From positions 15,147,873 through 15,211,872 of the forward strand of contig CM119266.1 in NCBI GenBank assembly GCA_051294375.1: a DNA stretch of 64,000 bases. Reading direction: 5' to 3'. Positions 38,763 through 49,738 of this stretch are shown piece after piece. This DNA is from Paraspadella gotoi (Eukaryota > Chaetognatha). The stretch's first letter is position 1. Each line of letters starts with the position of its first letter. A program made the translations under genes and the position numbers. The notes under the pieces are model-generated. The model worked only from the letters and a program-made list of their open reading frames with translations. It was not told where the DNA came from and made no database searches.

Positions 38763-39517
38763 GTCTGGTTTCAAAACACCCGCGCCAGGGAGCGCAAGGG
38801 ACAGTTCCGCGCTCACCAGCAAGTCATTCACAAACGCTGCCCCTTCTGCCGCGCGCTGTTCAAATCTCGCTCGGCCCTGGAGAGCCACTTGGCCACCAAA
38901 CACGCGGATCAAATCTCCAAGAGCGAGATTAATATCGACGCCATTCCCGACGCCGAGCCGGACGCGGTGCCGACCAACCCCAACCCGCTGCACAACGCCA
39001 ACCCTTCGGCCCTCAGCCCCTCCGCCCCCGTTTCGTCATCGGCCGGCAGCCCGGCCGGGTCACACAACCTTCCCGGCGGAGGGCCTTTCGGCGGCAACCC
39101 CTTTATGCAGCCGTTCCCGCCGCAGTTGACGAGCTCCGCCGGCATTTCTCCCGGCGATCCGCTCCACGCTTCCATGAAGCAGTACTACGAAGATTCGTTG
39201 AAAAAGTATCTGAACGAACTGAGTTCTCCTAGTCACAACGCCGGGGCCGGCGGTGGAGGCGGAGGCGGCGCCAAAAACGCCGACGACGCCTTCCGCGCGC
39301 AGGAGCCTACCGACCTAAGCATGAAAGCGGGAGGCGGCGTCTCCGGCGGGGGGTTCGCCGGCGGCGTACTCGGCCTCGCCGCTCAGGGGGGCGAGAGAGC
39401 GAGCAGCCGAAACGGCGAGGAGGGGGAGGCCCCGTTGGATCTGAGTAAACCCGTCAAAGTCAACACCCTCGGCGGGGGGTTCGAAGGTCCCTTGACTGAT
39501 GCGTCGACACGGAGCAG
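38763..39517 (+). CDS. zfh2: zfh2 exon 10: end of HD3, C2H2 finger, PxDLS motifs
   Basis: The acceptor is cttcccaag and the donor gtttat (weak); 755 bp, phase 0 in, phase 2 out. It begins VWFQNTRARERKGQFRAHQQ, completing HD3. A finger follows at residue 26 (CPFCRALFKSRSALESHLAT then KH). Downstream are Pro/Ser/Gly-rich stretches, then PTDLS (39306-39320) and PLDLS (39432-39446). PxDLS is the known docking motif for the CtBP corepressor, so repression through CtBP is a reasonable inference. The donor is supported by the exact frame match to exon 11 (AG|C). Confidence 0.93.
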
Positions 39518-39609
39518 GTTTATAATAATTTTACAATGAGGAATAAAACGATGTTTCAGATTTAGTTAATCAACCTAATTAAATAATCAACTTTTTTTCC
39601 CTTACTCAG

Positions 39610-39794
39610 CGATGGTTGGGTCAGCATGTCGCGACGGAACAGCATCTGTGACGAGACCTTGTCGGAACCGAGCCTCGAGTCCAACGAACTCGAAGACTTC
39701 AGCAACCCTGCATCCCCGCGGAAGACGCCGCTCCACTTCGCCAACAACGCCGGAGCCTCGCCAGGCAATCTGGGGGCGTCTTCCTCGTCGGCAG
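39610..39794 (+). CDS. zfh2: zfh2 exon 11: Ser-rich linker between HD3 and HD4
   Basis: The acceptor is cttactcag and the donor gtaaga; 185 bp, phase 2 in, phase 1 out. It encodes DGWVSMSRRNSICDETLSEP and then an acidic, Ser-rich segment. The SRRNSICDE string is the kind of short conserved linker block expected at this point of the family. Confidence 0.9.
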
Positions 39795-39933
39795 GTAAGA
39801 CAATCTTTTCTTTGTTTAACTGTTTAATTTTTTTAATTATTTTAATTTTTATTTATTTGTGGTTAACTTTGAATGTTTTTTGGTTGCTTTTCGTTACTAT
39901 TTTACTCCTTTCCACTTTTTTCCTCATCCGCAG

Positions 39934-40054
39934 GTCTGTCTCCCCAGCAGCAGACTTACCCTGGGCAGTCCTCGGTTCCCGGTTCAAGCATTTCGGGATC
40001 CACAGCCGCAAGGGGAAGTAATTCCAATGGTGGTTCCTCTTCGGCTGCAAATAG
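39934..40054 (+). CDS. zfh2: zfh2 exon 12: Ser/Gly linker before HD4
   Basis: The acceptor is catccgcag and the donor gtaaga; 121 bp, phase 1 in, phase 2 out. It encodes LSPQQQTYPGQSSVPGSSIS and a Ser/Asn/Gly tail. It has no domain; placement rests on phase and splice sites. Confidence 0.88.
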
Positions 40055-40155
40055 GTAAGACGTTTTGACGAAATATTTTAAAAATTTATATGAAATCGAA
40101 AATAAAATCTTTTCACCAACTATTAACCCTTTAACCAACCCTTTTTTTTTCCCAG

Positions 40156-40303
40156 CACGATGCAAGGGAAACGATTTCGTACCCAGATGTCAAATTTACA
40201 ACTTAAAGTCATGAAAAACATCTTCGCGGACTACAAGACCCCGACCATGGCTGAGTGCGAAATGCTGGGCAAGGAGATCGGGCTGCCTAAACGCGTGATC
40301 CAG
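40156..40303 (+). CDS. zfh2: zfh2 exon 13: first part of HD4
   Basis: The acceptor is ttcccag and the donor gtgagt; 148 bp, phase 2 in, phase 0 out. It encodes [20 protein letters not shown], then [20 protein letters not shown] and IGLPKRVIQ. These are helices 1 and 2 of HD4. As in HD3, the intron falls just before VWFQN. Confidence 0.96.
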
Positions 40304-40530
40304 GTGAGTTTAATATCAGTCTCTTAATTAGTTTAGCGAAATTTCGTAACCGTTTCTCTCTGGAATTCAAAACTGTGATTTGGCATTAAGTAATTGAAGC
40401 AGTGAATCGGCGCAGAGAGTTCAACTGCCAAAGAGGTTTTTTTTTTAAGTCGCGAGAAAGACGCCAGATTTAGGCCCGTTGTTTTCTTTACCCGATTAGC
40501 CGATTTCTTCAAGAGACAATCTGTCCCCCA

Positions 40531-40608
<78 letters not shown>
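40531..40608. repeat. (CT)n microsatellite
   Basis: CT array with one TTCT interruption in the intron inside HD4. Confidence 0.95.
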
Positions 40609-40611
<3 letters not shown>

Positions 40612-40764
40612 CTAATGTTATTCCCGGTTAAACCCGAAACCCGCGCTAAGATTTATCCGAGAAAAAGAATTCCAACGTCCGTATGTTTATCCATCTCGAA
40701 CGTTCACTCCCCCCTCCACTCCCCCCCCCCAACCCCCCTCTTCTTTCGCGAATTCCATTTCCAG

Positions 40765-40901
40765 GTCTGGTTTCAAAACGCTCGAGCCAAAGAAAAGAAG
40801 AGTAAACTTGCTTTCCAAAAGACTTTTGGGAACGAAGTGGAATTCTCTCGGCCCCCTGAGAGTGTAAGCTCTGTAACTTCAAGTACTCGCTAAGTATACA
40901 G
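40765..40901 (+). CDS. zfh2: zfh2 exon 14: end of HD4 and Cys half of a finger; frame errors
   Basis: The acceptor is atttccag and the donor gtaagg at 40902. It begins VWFQNARAKEKKSKLAFQKT, completing HD4. As assembled the frame then reaches a TAA at 40891-40893. From 40860 another frame reads ECKLCNFKYSLS, the Cys-x2-Cys half of the post-HD4 finger whose second half (VQDHIFTKKH) starts exon 15. One missing base before 40860 (the other copy has an extra C there) and a second indel near 40896 would explain this. A true stop here is the alternative but would cut the protein just before a conserved finger. Confidence 0.85.
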
Positions 40902-41480
40902 GTAAGGCGAGGCAGGGTTTATAATTTTTTTTTTCCCCCGTAAAGCGGGCCGCCGAATTTTTTTTTTTTTTTTTTTTAACTTTGGGGGGCCTGCGGAAGA
41001 AGGAGGCTGGATAAAAGAGACAAATATTGATTCCAGATTCACCCCAACAAAAAAAAAAAAGGAAAGGCGCTCACACACACAAAAATAAAGAAATGAAAAG
41101 AAAAGGAAGAAAAGACTCGTTTCTTTCTTTTTTATTTTCTTTTGTTTTTTTGTTTAAAGAAAAAACCGCGGGATTTGAACAGTTTTAAACTCCTCCCCGG
41201 GCGCTGAAAAGAAGAGGGCCCCTCCCCCTTTCCCGAAGCCAGGGAAAGAAAAAAAGTTTTTAATACAAAGAAAATAAGAAAAGATTTTCTGAGCGAGTTT
41301 TTTCTCGTGACGTCACGATTTTTAGACAATAGACAAAAAACGTGATGAAATGAAAAGAATTTTTTCTTCTGCACGAGACCCTGGCGTCTTGGGAAGAGAG
41401 CGTTGTCCTCTTTATAAGTCGACCGCATTCCAATCATCTCTTTATCTTCTCTTCTCTTCATCGAACCCTCCGTGCTGCAG

Positions 41481-41624
41481 TTCAAGATCACATCTTCACC
41501 AAGAAGCATTTGGACAACATCCGCAAACAGGTGCAGCAACAGACGGAGACGGAGAGGGAGTACCTCAACCCTGCGGCGATGAATCAGCTGCTGCAGCATC
41601 AGCACGTCGCCGCGCTCGCAGCAA
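41481..41624 (+). CDS. zfh2: zfh2 exon 15: His half of the post-HD4 finger
   Basis: The acceptor is gtgctgcag and the donor gtgagt; 144 bp, phase 1 in and out. It encodes QDHIFTKKHLDNIRKQVQQQ, then TETEREYLNPAAMNQLL and QHQHVAALAA. This corresponds to the family segment after HD4 in which DHIF precedes a helical, Gln-rich stretch. A near copy lies at 43799-43943. Confidence 0.88.
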
Positions 41625-41799
41625 GTGAGTTTTTTTCCTTTTATGTTAAAGTTAACCTTAATTTTATATTTTAGATAGGTTTACATAATTTAATATTTAA
41701 CATAAGACATGGGGTTTGAAATAGGTTGACAATAAAACACTTCTCACTAAATGAACACAAACTGATTTACTCTAAACCGGATCTTCCTCCAATTCGCAG

Positions 41800-41919
41800 C
41801 GGGCGTTTCATCGAGTCTCCCGTCCTCAACACCACCCACACCGGCGGAGTTGGCGGCGCAGCTTCACCTGGCGCAGCAGATGCAGCAGCTCGGACTTCCT
41901 GTTCCAGTCAACTTCGCTG
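41800..41919 (+). CDS. zfh2: zfh2 exon 16 (last visible)
   Basis: The acceptor is attcgcag and the donor gttagt; 120 bp, phase 1 in and out. It encodes GVSSSLPSSTPPTPAELAAQ then LHLAQQMQQLGLPVPVNFA. No stop codon is present and a donor follows, so the protein continues beyond. No further exon was found to the end of the window. A near copy lies at 44126-44249. Confidence 0.85.
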
Positions 41920-42248
41920 GTTAGTTTAACGAAATCAATCACCTTTTGTTTGTTTTTAAACACTATCTCGTAATAGATAATGAAATCGAGACGTTCAATT
42001 TACCATATGCCACATATGCCACAATCCACAATTCAGACCCATGATTTCAATTTTTTGATTCCAAATATACCAACCAAGATCATATGAGCGATAATAAATT
42101 TGTTTGGTTGGTTAGTTAAAAAGAGAAAAGTTGTTATATTGAAAACAATACTTTTTAAGTTCCTCCGTTATATCTTTATAATATATGAGCAGAGAAAAAA
42201 GGCTAGAATTTTTCAGCTCCTGGCCAAGAAATTTCTGTCTCTCAGGCC

Positions 42249-42476
42249 TCCGCTATTTCTTGTTCTCATGAAATGTTTTTTATTTGGTCGCTGAAATTCG
42301 TTTGAATTCTCAGCACCAATGTATGAATGGCTTTAACTTCGCGCCGCAAACGAGAGAGAGGAAAGGGACTAAGGGAGAAAAAGGAGAGAGAGAGAGAGAG
42401 CAGAGAGAGACGAGATACGAGAGAGAGATCCCGCAGAGAGAGAGATGGAGAGAGAATGGCGAGAGAGACAGTGACC
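42249..42476. repeat. Inverted fragment matching 44590-44830
   Basis: The stretch with TGAATGGCT then GCGCCGCAAA, GGGACTAAGGGAGAAAAAGG and a GA array is the reverse complement of 44590-44830. It sits exactly between the two direct copies, as expected of a fold-back join. Confidence 0.8.
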
Positions 42477-43039
42477 GCAGTGAATCGGCGCAGAGGGATT
42501 CAACCTGCCAGAAGAGTTTTTTTGTTTTAAGTCGCGCGGAGAAAGACAAAGCCAGATGTTATGGCCCCTTTGTTGTGTACTTTAACCCGGATTAGCGAGT
42601 TCTTTACAGAGACAATCTGTCCCCCATCTCTCGTCTACCTCTCGTGCGATAGAAACCCCAGGTGAACAAGTGCTCAGTGAGCCTTCAATACTTTCTACCC
42701 CACTATCCTCCCCTCCCTTCTCTCTCTCTCTCTCTCTCTTCTTCCTCCTCTTCTCTCTCCTTCCCCATCTCCCTCTCTCCTCCTCTCCCCCTTATTCCCT
42801 TCTTCCCCTCTCCTCCCTCCCTCCTCATTCTTCCTCTCCCCCTCTTTCCCTTCCTCTCCTTCCTCCTCCCTCTCTGTCTCTGTCTTCAGCCTAACGTTAT
42901 TCCCGGTTAAACCCGAAACCCGCGCTAAGATTTATCCGAGAAAAAGATTCCAACGTCCGTATGTTTATCCATCTCGAACGTTCACTCCCCCTCCACTCCC
43001 CCCCCAACCCCCCTCTTCTTTCGCGAATTCCATTTCTAG

Positions 43040-43217
43040 GTCTGGTTTCAAAACGCTCGAGCCAAAGAAGCAAAGAAGTTAAGTAAAACTTGTTCACTTT
43101 TTCCAAGAATAATAAAGGGAAAACTTTTGAGGCAATTCGTAAGATAAGGAATTACTCTCGCCCCCTTGCAGAGTAGTAAGCATCTGTCCTAACTCAAATA
43201 ACTCGCTATAGTAACAG
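43040..43217 (+). pseudogene. Second, garbled copy of zfh2 exon 14
   Basis: It starts VWFQNARAKE after acceptor atttctag, then is disrupted by many inserted bases (178 bp against 137 in copy 1) and in-frame stops. It ends before gtaagg. Probably an assembly duplicate with read errors. Confidence 0.8.
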
Positions 43218-43798
43218 GTAAGGCGAGGCAGGGTTATTAATTTTTTTTTTCCCCCGTAAAGCGGCCGCCGAATTTTTTTTTTTTTTTTTTTAACTTTGGG
43301 GGGCCTGTGCGGAAAAGGAGGCTGGATAAAGAGACAAATATTGATTCCAGATTCACCCCAACAAAAAAAAAAAAGGAAAGGCCTGCACACACACAAAAAT
43401 AAAGAAATTGAAAAGAAAAGGAAGAAAAGACTCGTTTCTTTCTTTTTATTTTCTTTTGTTTTTTTGTTTAAAGAAAAAAACGCGGGATTTGAACAGTTTT
43501 AATACTCCTCCCCGGGCGCTGAAAAGAAGAGGCCCCTCCCCCTTTCCCGAAGCCAGGGAAAAAAAAAGTTTTAATACAAAGAAAATAAGAAAAGATTTTC
43601 TGAGCGAGGGTTTTTTCTCGTGACGTCAACGATTTTTAGACAATAGACAAAAACGTGATGAAATGAAAAGATAGATTTTCTTCTGCACGAGACCCTGGCG
43701 TCACTTGGGAAGAGAGCGTTGTCCTCTTTATAAGTCGACCAGCATTCCAATCATCTCTTTATCTTCTTTCTCTTCATTACGAACCCTCCGTGCTGCAG

Positions 43799-43943
43799 TT
43801 CAAGATCACATCTTCACCAAGAAGCATTTGGACAACATCCGCAAACAGGTGCAGCAACAGACGGAGACGGAGAGGGAGTACCTCAACCCTGCGGCGATGA
43901 ATCAGCTGCTGCAGCATCAGCACGTCGCCGCGCTCGCCAGCAA
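43799..43943 (+). pseudogene. Second copy of zfh2 exon 15
   Basis: Almost identical to 41481-41624 with one extra C near its end, which shifts the exit phase. Probably the same exon assembled twice. Confidence 0.8.
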
Positions 43944-44125
43944 GTGAGTTTTTTTTTTCTTTTATGTTAAAGTTAACCTTAATTTTATATTTTAGGGTTA
44001 CAATAGGTTACATAATTTAATATTTAACATAAGACTGGGGTTTGAAATAGGTTGACAATAAACACTTCTCACTAAAAAATGAACACAACTGATTTACTCT
44101 AAACGGATCTTCCTCCAATTCGCAG

Positions 44126-44249
44126 CGGGCGTTTTCATCGAGTCTCCCGTCCTCAAACAACCCACCCACACGGCGGAGTGGCGGCGCAGCTTCACCTGGC
44201 GCAGCAGTCAAGCAGCTCGCGTGACTTCCTGTTCCAGTCAACTTCGCTG
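44126..44249 (+). pseudogene. Second copy of zfh2 exon 16
   Basis: Matches 41800-41919 with several indels that break the frame. Probably an assembly duplicate. Confidence 0.8.
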
Positions 44250-44588
44250 GTTAGTTTAACGAAATCAATCACCTTTGTTTTTTTTAAACACATCTCGTAA
44301 TAGATAATGAAATCGAGACGTCAATTTACCATATGCCACTAAGCCACAATTCAGAATACCCATGATTTCAATTTTTTGATTTCCAAATATTACCAACCAA
44401 GATATATGAGCGATAATAAATTTGTTTGGTTGGTTAGGTTAAAAAGAGAAAGTTGTTATATTGAAAACAATACTTTTTAAGTTCCTCCGTTATATCTTTA
44501 TAATATATGAGCAGAGAAAAAAAGGCTAGAATTTTTCAGCTCCATGGCTCTGGCCAAGAAATTTCTGTCTCTCTTTTTCATCTCTTCT

Positions 44589-44599
44589 TCTCTTCTCCT

Positions 44600-44676
<77 letters not shown>

Positions 44677-44855
44677 CTCTCTTCTCTCCTTTTTCTCCCT
44701 TAGTCCCTTCCTCTCTCTCGTTTTGCGGCGCGAACGTTAGCCATTCATCATCTGGTGCTGGAGAGAAAATTCAAAACATTTCATCGACAAATTAAAAATT
44801 TCATGAAACAAGAAAAATAGCGGAGAGGCTAGTCGGTTCAAGGAAGCACCAGCAC

Positions 44856-44891
<36 letters not shown>

Positions 44892-44985
44892 GGGAGAGAG
44901 AGAGAGGAGAGAGAGAGAGAGAAGGAGAAGAGAGAGGGAAGAGAGAGAGAGGGAGAAGAGAGAGAGAGAATGAATATTTTAAGCC
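44589..44985. repeat. CT array, short unique core, then GA array
   Basis: (CT)n at about 44589-44690 and (GA)n at about 44858-44968 bracket about 170 bp of unique sequence, part of which is inverted at 42249-42476. Confidence 0.85.
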
Positions 44986-46264
44986 GCTGTCGAAGGCTTT
45001 TTACGTTTTGGTCGTTTTAATGTGAAAAAGGTTTGACAAGTTTTTTTTCTACCTCAAACTTCCCCCCCCCCTCTCGTTTCGCCCCCCCAAGTAGTAACGT
45101 CGAATCTCCATTTTTCATTTCGTCCGTCTGTGTCTCGCGCTGAGAGAGAAGAAGAAGAGAGGTTGAGTGAACTTTCGAGCGTGAGATGTAATATTGTAAA
45201 TACGTTAAAGAACTTGTACACGATAAAAAGGAAAATCCGCCTGGCTCGATTCCCCCCGCCTTTCGCTCTTTAATATTTTGCTTTTTCGCGACTTACCCCT
45301 CTTTATCCTTGCTTCAGCATCCTTACCTTATTTTCAACTAATCATTGTGCTCTCTCTACGCTTTTCTTCCTTCACACTCTTAACTCTTTTCACACCAAAA
45401 CAACTCCATTCACACCTCTATCCACTTCTTCGATTTGTTTTCTCGCGCTCCGTGGGCATTTCTTTCTTTGAATACCTGTTTGTCTTGGCTCCGTCGCTTT
45501 GGCACAAAAATCGACGAGGCTTGTTTTTAAAGAAAGAAAACGCTTCTCTCGGCGAAGCGCCCCCCTCCTCTCCAGTCTCCACTCTCCACTCTCCTACCTC
45601 TACCCCGCTTCCTCAGCCCCCCTTCACCTCACCTCGACTTTCTCGCCGCCGTCGGCGCTGATTTATAAGCCAAATATTCGCACATTTTAAAATGAGGCCC
45701 CCTCCTCGAAAGGCTGCCGACGCGGACGCCGCGCCCCAGCCTTCATCGGCCCGCTGGCGCGGCGGCGGACGTCGCGCAATGTGCTCCCCATTAAACACCC
45801 CCCTTTCTTCTCTCTCTCTCTCAATCTCCTCTCTCTCTCTTCTCTCCCTGGCTCTCCTCTCTCTCTCCTCTCTCCTCCTTCTCTCCCTCCTCCAATCTCG
45901 TTTCTCCCCCTCGATCCCTTTCTCTCGTCTCTCTTCTCCTTCGTGTGTCCAATTTTGTCCATCAAAGTGGATTTTCGGCCGTAATTCTCAATTTCATATT
46001 TCCAGATGTGAGAAATGTAGAATTGGAAGTCACCACCACTCGAAGACGCGCGCTCGATATCTCTGCCCCCCGTCGATTTCCTCTCATGGCCCCCCTTTAC
46101 TTTCGCCCCGCTCCGCCCCACTTTATTCCTCCCCCTGTTCCGCCCCCCTCGCAATTAACACGCGATATCTGAAGGAAGAAGAAAACATTAAATAAAAAAA
46201 AAAAAGTATTACTTTTCTCCTTTCTCTCGCCCGTGCGTCGTCAGGATTAATAGTAGTTGTTACT

Positions 46265-46289
46265 NNNNNNNNNNNNNNNNNNNNNNNNN
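46265..46289. other. Assembly gap of exactly 25 N
   Basis: Same length as the gaps at 12510, 21442, 49623 and 58529. No duplication was recognised on either side. Confidence 0.97.
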
Positions 46290-46915
46290 GTTCTTTTTTT
46301 TTCAGTTGATTTCTTTCCTTTCTTTTTTTCTCTGGTTTCTTTTTTACTCGTTCGTTTTCTATGTCCTTTTATTTATTTCATTTTTTCTACGCTCTTGTTC
46401 TTTTGTTTTTATATTTCTTTTTCTTCACTTTCCTTTCTTTTCCCTCCAAAGCCGAAAGTCGTCGTTTAGGCGTCGTTTTGTTTTCGCGCCATAACGCGGC
46501 CTCGCGTCAAATTGGCGCGAATTTTTAAATCGGCCTCTCATTTTCCAGGGTTGTTTCCACCCGACGCTAGATATTTTCCCAGATTTTTCTCCTTTTTATT
46601 CCAAACCCTTTTTCTCCGAGTCTCGCCTCGCAACGGCGAGTCGCAATTTGGGTCATTCCCTTTATTTTTTTTGTTTCCCCACTTTTTCCTTAAATTCTTA
46701 CCTTTTTCGTCCCTTTCATTCGTCCCTTTAACGACTCAAATCCCCCCCTCCCCAAACCCTTATCCTCCTCCCCCCGCTCATTCCCCTTAAATAGTCTCGG
46801 GCGGTAACATTAATCAATTGAGGAGAATTGCCTCGGTTCTTTCCAACGGGCGGCCATTTTTTGCGGCCTTTCGGGATATGGAACTTTTTCGTTCTGTTTC
46901 TCCCAAGCTCTCTCT

Positions 46916-46951
<36 letters not shown>

Positions 46952-48335
46952 CTCTCTCCTCTCTTCTCTCTCTCTCGTTCTCTCCTCCGTCTTCTCTCAT
47001 CTCTTCAGCGCGATTTTGTCCCGCCAAGATTACAACGGAGGAATGGCTAGCAGTTTGCCGTTCGCAGCTGCCGTGCTTAATATTCTTTCTCCCCTCTTCG
47101 TTCTCCTCTCTCTCTCTCTCTCTCTTTTCTCCTCTTCTTCGCTCGCGTGAAATCTTGTATTTCTTTTTTTTTTAGACAAAAAGTTAAGCGCTACCTTTGG
47201 TAAAGACTCATTGTTAGAAAGAATTGATAATTAAGAATATGCTACCTGTGGTTCAACCGCTCAACTTTGTCTTACCACAAATGGAAGAACAAACCATCCG
47301 TTGGAACTATGACTAAGTTCCAATTATTTCAAAGGGAATAACAATTAAATATCCAAACTTATCTCCGATCCATTTCGCTTTTATATATGAACTGACTTAT
47401 ATAGACTAGCACATGCAACAAAATCCGTTTTTTAATATATTATATATTCGGGTTTCTTTTTGATATCGCCGACACCTTGAGCCTTTTGACGGCCTTTGAT
47501 CAGCGTTGTCGTCGTCGCCATCGTCGTCGTCGTCGTCGTCATAGCGTGGAACGGAGCTAAGCTGAATTTAATGCGGCTCAACTTTGGAGGACCCTAACCC
47601 TCTCTCTGCCCCGCGGAAACGGCAAAAGGAAGGGGGGGAAGGCGAGTCTGAATCTCGCTCATTTGGCTGCCATGGAGAGAGCCCCTTTCCCGCAATCAAG
47701 GATATTTCGCGATGGAAGAAAGATATTTCTCTTTTCTCGTCGGCGATTGGATTTCTTTTTTTTTTTTTTTTCTTTCAAGAGGATTGTTGGGGGTGGGAGT
47801 CGTCTGTTATGCACGTGTGTGGAGAAGAAAAGGAACGCGTATTAGTGACGAATATTGCCTATTCAAAGTTGAGACGTGAGTGGTCAATATTTTACTATAT
47901 TCGGTAGAATACCTTGTATTACAAGTCATAAGCTTATATCGAGAATGTTCCCCGATCCGCCCAGCTAACTTATCCAACCTTATTAAACTTTGTTAAACCT
48001 TCGAAAAAATCTGTGAGTAAACAGAAAAAGAGAAGGCGGAAGTTGGAAAACGAGACGGAGCGAGATTGACGTTAATACAGGACGAGACGGGGAAAGTAGA
48101 AAAAAGGGAAAAATCAAAACACGGGCCGTCGGGGACGCCAGGAAAAAAAGAAATCCCGCGGCCGTTGTTTGACAACACGAATTCTCTATCCCTTTGTCAC
48201 ACGGAAAAAAAAATAAGGAAAGAGGAAAGAAAGAGAGTAAGAGTTAGAGGAAAGAAAGGAAAGGAAGGAAAGAAAGGATCTACAATGAAAGGATGAAAGC
48301 CGATAAAAATTGCAGTGAGCGCCCTTGCCGTCGGG

Positions 48336-48371
<36 letters not shown>

Positions 48372-48487
48372 TGCGGAATGGAATTCGATTCTTTTGAAAA
48401 GAGATAAATAGTTTTGCAGATGAAGGACGTTGATGACAATTGGCTCATTGAAGGCGCGAGCCGTGGCTGACGCCGCTACCGTCGTCG

Positions 48488-48519
<32 letters not shown>

Positions 48520-49049
48520 TTTGTCGTCGTCATTGTCGTCGTCTTTTTAGAATTCGTTTGACTTTCGTTCTCTTTGTTGACGAATAACGATTAATATTTG
48601 AAAGGTCGACCTTGCGGGGGAATTTTGCGATGAGAGAGATCCATATTTTTGTATTTTCATACGTTTGAATGAATACACGACTTGATGAGACGCATTTTTT
48701 GAAGTTTATTGAAGTTTATTAAAAGAATTATAAAAGCGATGTCGTCTCTTTAATAAAGTTTTAACGTATAAAACTTTCAAAAATAGTCACACTGAGTTTC
48801 TTCTTATAAAAGGCCAATCGCGAAAAAAAAACTAATCCTTCTGTTTGACTGTCTTAAATTACCTTTTGTTTTTTTCTTCTTTCTCTCTCTTATTCTTTTT
48901 CTCCCTTTCTCCCTCTCTCCCTCTCTCTCTCCTTCCACTCTTTCAGAGCTGCGAGGGTCTCATTCAGTCTCGGTTTATGGTCCAACACATCTGCTTCATT
49001 CAGGCAGTTTTTCTTGTCGATAGAACAAGAAAGAGAATTAGCGCGCCAA

Positions 49050-49160
<111 letters not shown>

Positions 49161-49622
49161 GCCTTTTTTTTCGATAAGAAGTTGCCCGCAAACTCGAAAT
49201 TTCGAATGGGTTTTCCAAAAAATTCTCATTATTTTAACGTCGCCCCTGCGCGGAACGCCGCGCCGCTTTTGCCCTTAATTTTTATGGCGATGGATTATAG
49301 TTTAGTACGTGGAAAGAGGGGGCGATGGAGGAGGGCTAGATGGAGAGAGAGTCGGGGGTGATAGAAACAAAGTGAGAGTAAAGAGAGGGAGGTAGGAACG
49401 GTGTCGTTGGGGGTTGAAAAGTGCGACGTGATTTCGTGTGAGAGTGAAATCTGAACGACGGGTTAAAATTTTTTGGTTGGGGAATGAAAACTTAAAACTA
49501 TATTGTCAGCAATTCAAATTAAATGACAATGGCCGCCCTTACTTGTCGTGTACTTCGATTTCAATTGCTAATTTAAGGGTCTCACTTCGAAATGTCGGAA
49601 ATGGGAATTTATCGAGAGAGAG

Positions 49623-49647
49623 NNNNNNNNNNNNNNNNNNNNNNNNN
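49623..49647. other. Assembly gap of exactly 25 N
   Basis: A short GA run on its left and a long CT array on its right: strand asymmetry flips across the gap. It marks the left edge of the triplicated segment. Confidence 0.97.

Positions 49648-49738
<91 letters not shown>

Larger units (their letters stand above)
40399..42248. repeat. Direct duplication, copy 1
   Basis: Repeats at 42477-44574 with exons 14-16 and their introns. This copy has the cleaner exon 14. Shared landmarks include AGTGAATCGGCGCAGAG, TTCCCGGTTAAACCCGAAA, TCCCCGGGCGCTGAAAAG and CTGGCGTC before AAGAGAGCGTTG. Confidence 0.9.
42477..44574. repeat. Direct duplication, copy 2 (insertion-rich)
   Basis: Second copy of 40399-42248. 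Bases are repeatedly inserted or lost relative to copy 1, within exons and introns alike, the pattern of raw long-read error. Confidence 0.9.

Noticed and set aside
45945-46110. CEKC...HHH string as a possible zinc-finger exon after exon 16
   Set aside because: No match in spacing or sequence to the expected ZFHX C-terminal fingers; no convincing donor; surrounding codons look random.
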